Position numbers and translations under genes: made by a program | Assembly (NCBI GenBank): GCA_029939615.1 | Contig: JAOZSP010000069.1 | Location: 1-7,779, forward strand | Origin: Candidatus Izemoplasma sp. | GTDB lineage: Bacteria; Bacillota_I; Bacilli_A; Izemoplasmatales; Izemoplasmataceae | Direction: 5' to 3' | DNA length: 7,779 nucleotides | Shown: piece by piece, positions 5,872 through 7,779 of the stretch | Layout of the letters: the number at the start of each line of letters is the position of its first letter | Numbering within the stretch: the stretch's first letter is position 1 | The notes under the pieces: generated by a model | Told to the model about the DNA's origin: nothing | What the model saw: only the letters and a program-made list of their open reading frames with translations | Database searches by the model: none

Positions 5872-6095
5872 AGATTGACCTGCTTTGTATCGAAGAGACC
5901 AGGTACCAAGGTTCATGATTAACTGCAGCTGAAGTTTCAACATCGAATAATGGCTAAAATTAGCCAAACCGAAAAATCATCTTAAAAAAACAAAAAATTG
6001 ACCGATGAGGTTAGCCTCTAATCAATCTTTAATAGTCCCAGAACATATAAGACCTAGAAAAACAACCATAAATACTTAGAAAGGAGTGAATCCAT
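5872..6095 (+). promoter_or_regulatory. Structured leader of the replication-type gene
   Basis: No gene seen. Inverted repeats: AAAGATTGA (5870-5878) and TCAATCTTT (6022-6030) could close a long-range stem. Inside it are ACCTG/CAGGT (5878-5882 with 5900-5904), TGGCTA/TAGCCA (5951-5956 with 5961-5966, loop AAAT) and GAGG/CCTC (6007-6010 with 6015-6018). TTGACC occurs at 5875-5880 and again at 5998-6003, but neither has a convincing -10 box at the right spacing. The segment ends with AAGGAGTG (6081-6088), the ribosome site for the ATG at 6096. The long structured leader suggests control of initiator synthesis, possibly by antisense RNA or a protein; this is inference. Confidence 0.45.
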
Positions 6096-7376
6096 ATGAA
6101 GAAACTTACATCAGGTTACATTAATTACTTCCAACCAGACGGATCAACAGCTGGAATCAAAGTTGTTGCTTTCAAGAATATCAACCCTGCAAACTCATTT
6201 CAACTTGATTATGTAAGATTTATTGCTAAAGGGATCAACTACATGATCTCAAGCTTTGTCTATTGGTCTGACAGAAACAACAAACCTGTTGATCGTATCA
6301 TCCTTACCAACAAGTCTCTAGCTAAGAACATCGATTTTTCAGTTTCTCATGCTGCATATGTGATCACTCAAATCAAAGAACTATTTACAATGGACTTCAC
6401 ACGTCAAAAATATCGTGGTGGAGCTCGTACAATCAAACTAAATAAGACATTTATAGACTTTATGAAAGTATACTCAGAGAATGATTATACTGCTTTCATC
6501 GAGGCTCACAATATACAAGACTCAGACATGTTATATGCTCTTAGACAAATATACATGTATCGTGTTTGGGGATTAGCTGATTCTCAACTATCGAAGGATC
6601 AGAAAGAATCTAAAAAGCAGTTCATCGATGACAATAAGGATCACTTACATTTCGTAGCTACTTCAAATAAATCAGACCTAGCTAGAATTGATTATATCAA
6701 TAAACATTCTCAACACTTATCAGAAATGCAATCTAACCAACTTGACAAGATTAGAGAAGCTTCTAAACTTGGAAAGTTAGTTCATTACTTACACTCAGTA
6801 CTAATCAGATTAGAGCAAAAAATATCTGCAGTACTGTTCCATAAGAATAAAGAAAATGATACATCAGATAAAGTAAAACATTCGACGATCAATGGAAATT
6901 CTAACCAGGGAGAATCTGTTGCTGAAGCTTCAGCTAAAAGCGCAGCACAAAAGATACCTGAAGACTCTCCAGGTGACATGGACATTAGAGACTATTATTC
7001 ATTCATGGCACTATGGAATTACATTGCACTAGATAATGCAATCCCTAAACTAGAAATACTTACAGAGGGAAGAAAACAATCTATCGATCGAATAACGAAA
7101 ATACATTCTAAAGGAGATTTATTCAAAGCAGTAAAAAACATCAGATATCTATATCATGATAGCTCAGTATACAAGTATAAGATTACATTTGAGCGCTTCA
7201 TCCAAAGTGAAACATTCTTAAAGACACTAGAGTTAAGCTCGTTTGATCATAGAGTTGAAGAACTAGACTTCATGGATAAAATACAAGCAATGAGATCCTT
7301 CAATGCGATCGTTAATGAAGTTCCAGAGTTTACAACTCATGCAGAAGCAAAAGACTGGTGGAAGTTAAATAAATAA
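6096..7376 (+). CDS. Putative replication initiator / replisome organiser
   Basis: Probable origin-binding protein that recruits the helicase or its loader to start replication of the element. Seen: 426 residues with strong AAGGAGTG 7 bases before the ATG. Residues about 66-120 (IILTNKSLAKNIDFS, then a recognition-type helix and the basic RGGARTIKLN wing) look like a winged helix. A polar low-complexity linker covers about 250-300. Residues about 303-378 follow the C-terminal pattern common in phage and plasmid replisome organisers: an LWNYIA helix, IPKLEILTEGRKQSI, FKAVKNI, then FERFIQSETFLKTLE. The family match is by eye; a DnaD-like or other helicase-loader adaptor is the main alternative. 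It lacks rolling-circle Rep tyrosine/HUH motifs and Walker motifs. Codon use is richer in C-ending codons than in guaB. It is followed by two hairpins and an AT-rich spacer. Confidence 0.6.
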   Translation: MKKLTSGYINYFQPDGSTAGIKVVAFKNINPANSFQLDYVRFIAKGINYMISSFVYWSDRNNKPVDRIILTNKSLAKNIDFSVSHAAYVITQIKELFTMDFTRQKYRGGARTIKLNKTFIDFMKVYSENDYTAFIEAHNIQDSDMLYALRQIYMYRVWGLADSQLSKDQKESKKQFIDDNKDHLHFVATSNKSDLARIDYINKHSQHLSEMQSNQLDKIREASKLGKLVHYLHSVLIRLEQKISAVLFHKNKENDTSDKVKHSTINGNSNQGESVAEASAKSAAQKIPEDSPGDMDIRDYYSFMALWNYIALDNAIPKLEILTEGRKQSIDRITKIHSKGDLFKAVKNIRYLYHDSSVYKYKITFERFIQSETFLKTLELSSFDHRVEELDFMDKIQAMRSFNAIVNEVPEFTTHAEAKDWWKLNK

Positions 7377-7383
7377 GAATTAA

Positions 7384-7404
7384 GACAGTACTCCTGGTAC
7401 TGTC
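7384..7404 (+). repeat. Perfect 8-bp hairpin just after the replication gene
   Basis: GACAGTAC and GTACTGTC flank the loop TCCTG, starting 7 bases after the stop. Only CTTT follows, so it may be a weak first terminator or an mRNA-stabilising stem. Confidence 0.7.
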
Positions 7405-7420
7405 CTTTCCATTTATACAT

Positions 7421-7446
7421 GAGAGTCCAATTGGATTCTCTTTTTG
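7421..7446 (+). terminator. Intrinsic terminator of the replication gene transcript
   Basis: GAGAGTCC (7421-7428) pairs with GGATTCTC (7433-7440) with one G-U pair and loop AATT, followed by TTTTTG. Good rightward terminator 44 bases after the stop codon. Confidence 0.85.
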
Positions 7447-7701
7447 TTTGTCCTGGTAAAGTGAGGTAGTTAGATAAACAGACAAAAATAAAATTCATAG
7501 ATAAGTATACAGGCAATATACAATGTACTTATCAACTAAAAAAACTATTAATTAAAGATTTAAATACTTACTATCTTTGAAGGTTGCAATATCTTTATTG
7601 TTTATGGTTTCCTTGATTTATCAATTTCCTTAAGACTGATTAAAAGTCATCATTGTCAAAATGTCGGTTCAGGTCTCCTTCGTCGACCTGGTCCAAACAA
7701 A
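7447..7701. other. AT-rich non-coding spacer, candidate replication origin or control region
   Basis: No ribosome-site-supported gene on either strand. It holds an inverted repeat GATAAGTA/TACTTATC (7500-7507 with 7526-7533). TTATC pentamers, the core of DnaA boxes, lie at 7473-7477 (minus), 7500-7504 (minus), 7529-7533 (plus) and 7618-7622 (plus). A very AT-rich stretch runs from about 7535 to 7575. A hairpin CAGGTC/GACCTG sits at 7670-7690. A TTGACA on the minus strand (7654-7659) lacks a good -10. The pentamers match only about 6-7 of 9 bases of a DnaA box, so the origin role is inferred from position next to the replication-type gene. Confidence 0.35.
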
Positions 7702-7737
7702 AAGAGACGTGCATTCGCACGTCTCTTCTTCTTTTTT
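7702..7737. terminator. Strong bidirectional terminator
   Basis: An 11-bp GC-containing stem (7702-7712 with 7717-7727, loop ATTC). T-rich tails lie on both sides: TCTTCTTTTTT on the plus strand and CTTTTTGTTTG on the minus strand. The minus-strand tail suggests that a leftward gene ends near or beyond the right edge; the last 40 bases are too short to judge. Confidence 0.85.
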
Positions 7738-7779
7738 GTGTTGTTGTTCCACAAGTCTTGACTTGCTTTGATTGTTGAT

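Larger units (their letters stand above)
5094..7779. mobile_element. Putative integrated element (phage or plasmid-like), left end at the tRNA-Phe fragment, right end outside the window
   Basis: Inferred from three things. There is a tRNA-Phe 3' fragment at the junction. The gene style then changes to tightly packed small phage-like genes with cysteine-rich proteins. A replisome-organiser-like gene is followed by an origin-like spacer. The orientation of the fragment places the element on the right. No integrase, portal, capsid or conjugation gene is seen in the part shown, so phage, satellite, plasmid or ICE cannot be told apart. The rightmost 2.7 kb also looks less AT-rich within its largest gene than the chromosomal genes. 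Confidence 0.6.

Noticed and set aside
6785..6985. Minus-strand open frame inside the replication-type gene
   Set aside because: It covers the linker region of a longer gene on the other strand, without a start signal.
7640..7779. End of a possible minus-strand gene entering from the right (all three minus frames are open, one ending in an acidic DNRHFD-like tail at 7640)
   Set aside because: Every such frame would read through the strong terminator hairpin at 7702-7737; with only 140 bases visible there is no family signal. A gene ending beyond the right edge is more likely.
1..7779. CRISPR array, insertion sequence or rRNA
   Set aside because: No regularly spaced direct repeats, transposase gene or rRNA-like sequence was seen on either strand.

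Overview
The window suggests a low-GC Gram-positive bacterium (Bacillota, probably Clostridia or Tissierellia-like). The reasons are strongly AT-rich DNA, AGGAGG-type ribosome sites before every gene, sigma-A-type promoters, intrinsic terminators and a guanine riboswitch in front of a guaB-guaA operon. No species can be named from the sequence alone.

Left part, 1-4620, reads leftward and looks chromosomal. From right to left it holds a small PD-(D/E)XK nuclease-like protein, a GltS-like sodium/glutamate-type symporter with a structured leader, then guaB (IMP dehydrogenase) and the first half of guaA (GMP synthase), which runs off the window. guaB and guaA catalyse the two steps from IMP to GMP. 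A guanine aptamer followed by an intrinsic terminator in the guaB leader should switch both off when guanine is plentiful. A 63-residue gene of unknown function (4793-4984) faces right with its own promoter and a long bidirectional terminator.

The junction lies at 5094-5139. A 46-base stretch on the minus strand is the 3' part of a tRNA-Phe gene, from the GAA anticodon loop through the encoded CCA, with no 5' half. This is what an integrase leaves at the far end of an element inserted into a tRNA gene. The orientation puts the chromosome on the left and the element on the right, with the intact tRNA-Phe and probably the integrase beyond the right edge.

Right part, 5140-7779, reads rightward and looks phage- or plasmid-like. 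Three small tightly packed genes (54, 53 and 80 residues, the last two cysteine-rich and translationally overlapping) are followed by a 224-base hairpin-rich leader and a 426-residue protein. That protein has a winged-helix-like N-terminus and a C-terminus resembling phage or plasmid replisome organisers. Beyond it, an AT-rich spacer of about 245 bases is bracketed by two terminators whose T-tract arms form a perfect 14-base inverted repeat. It is a candidate replication origin or control region.
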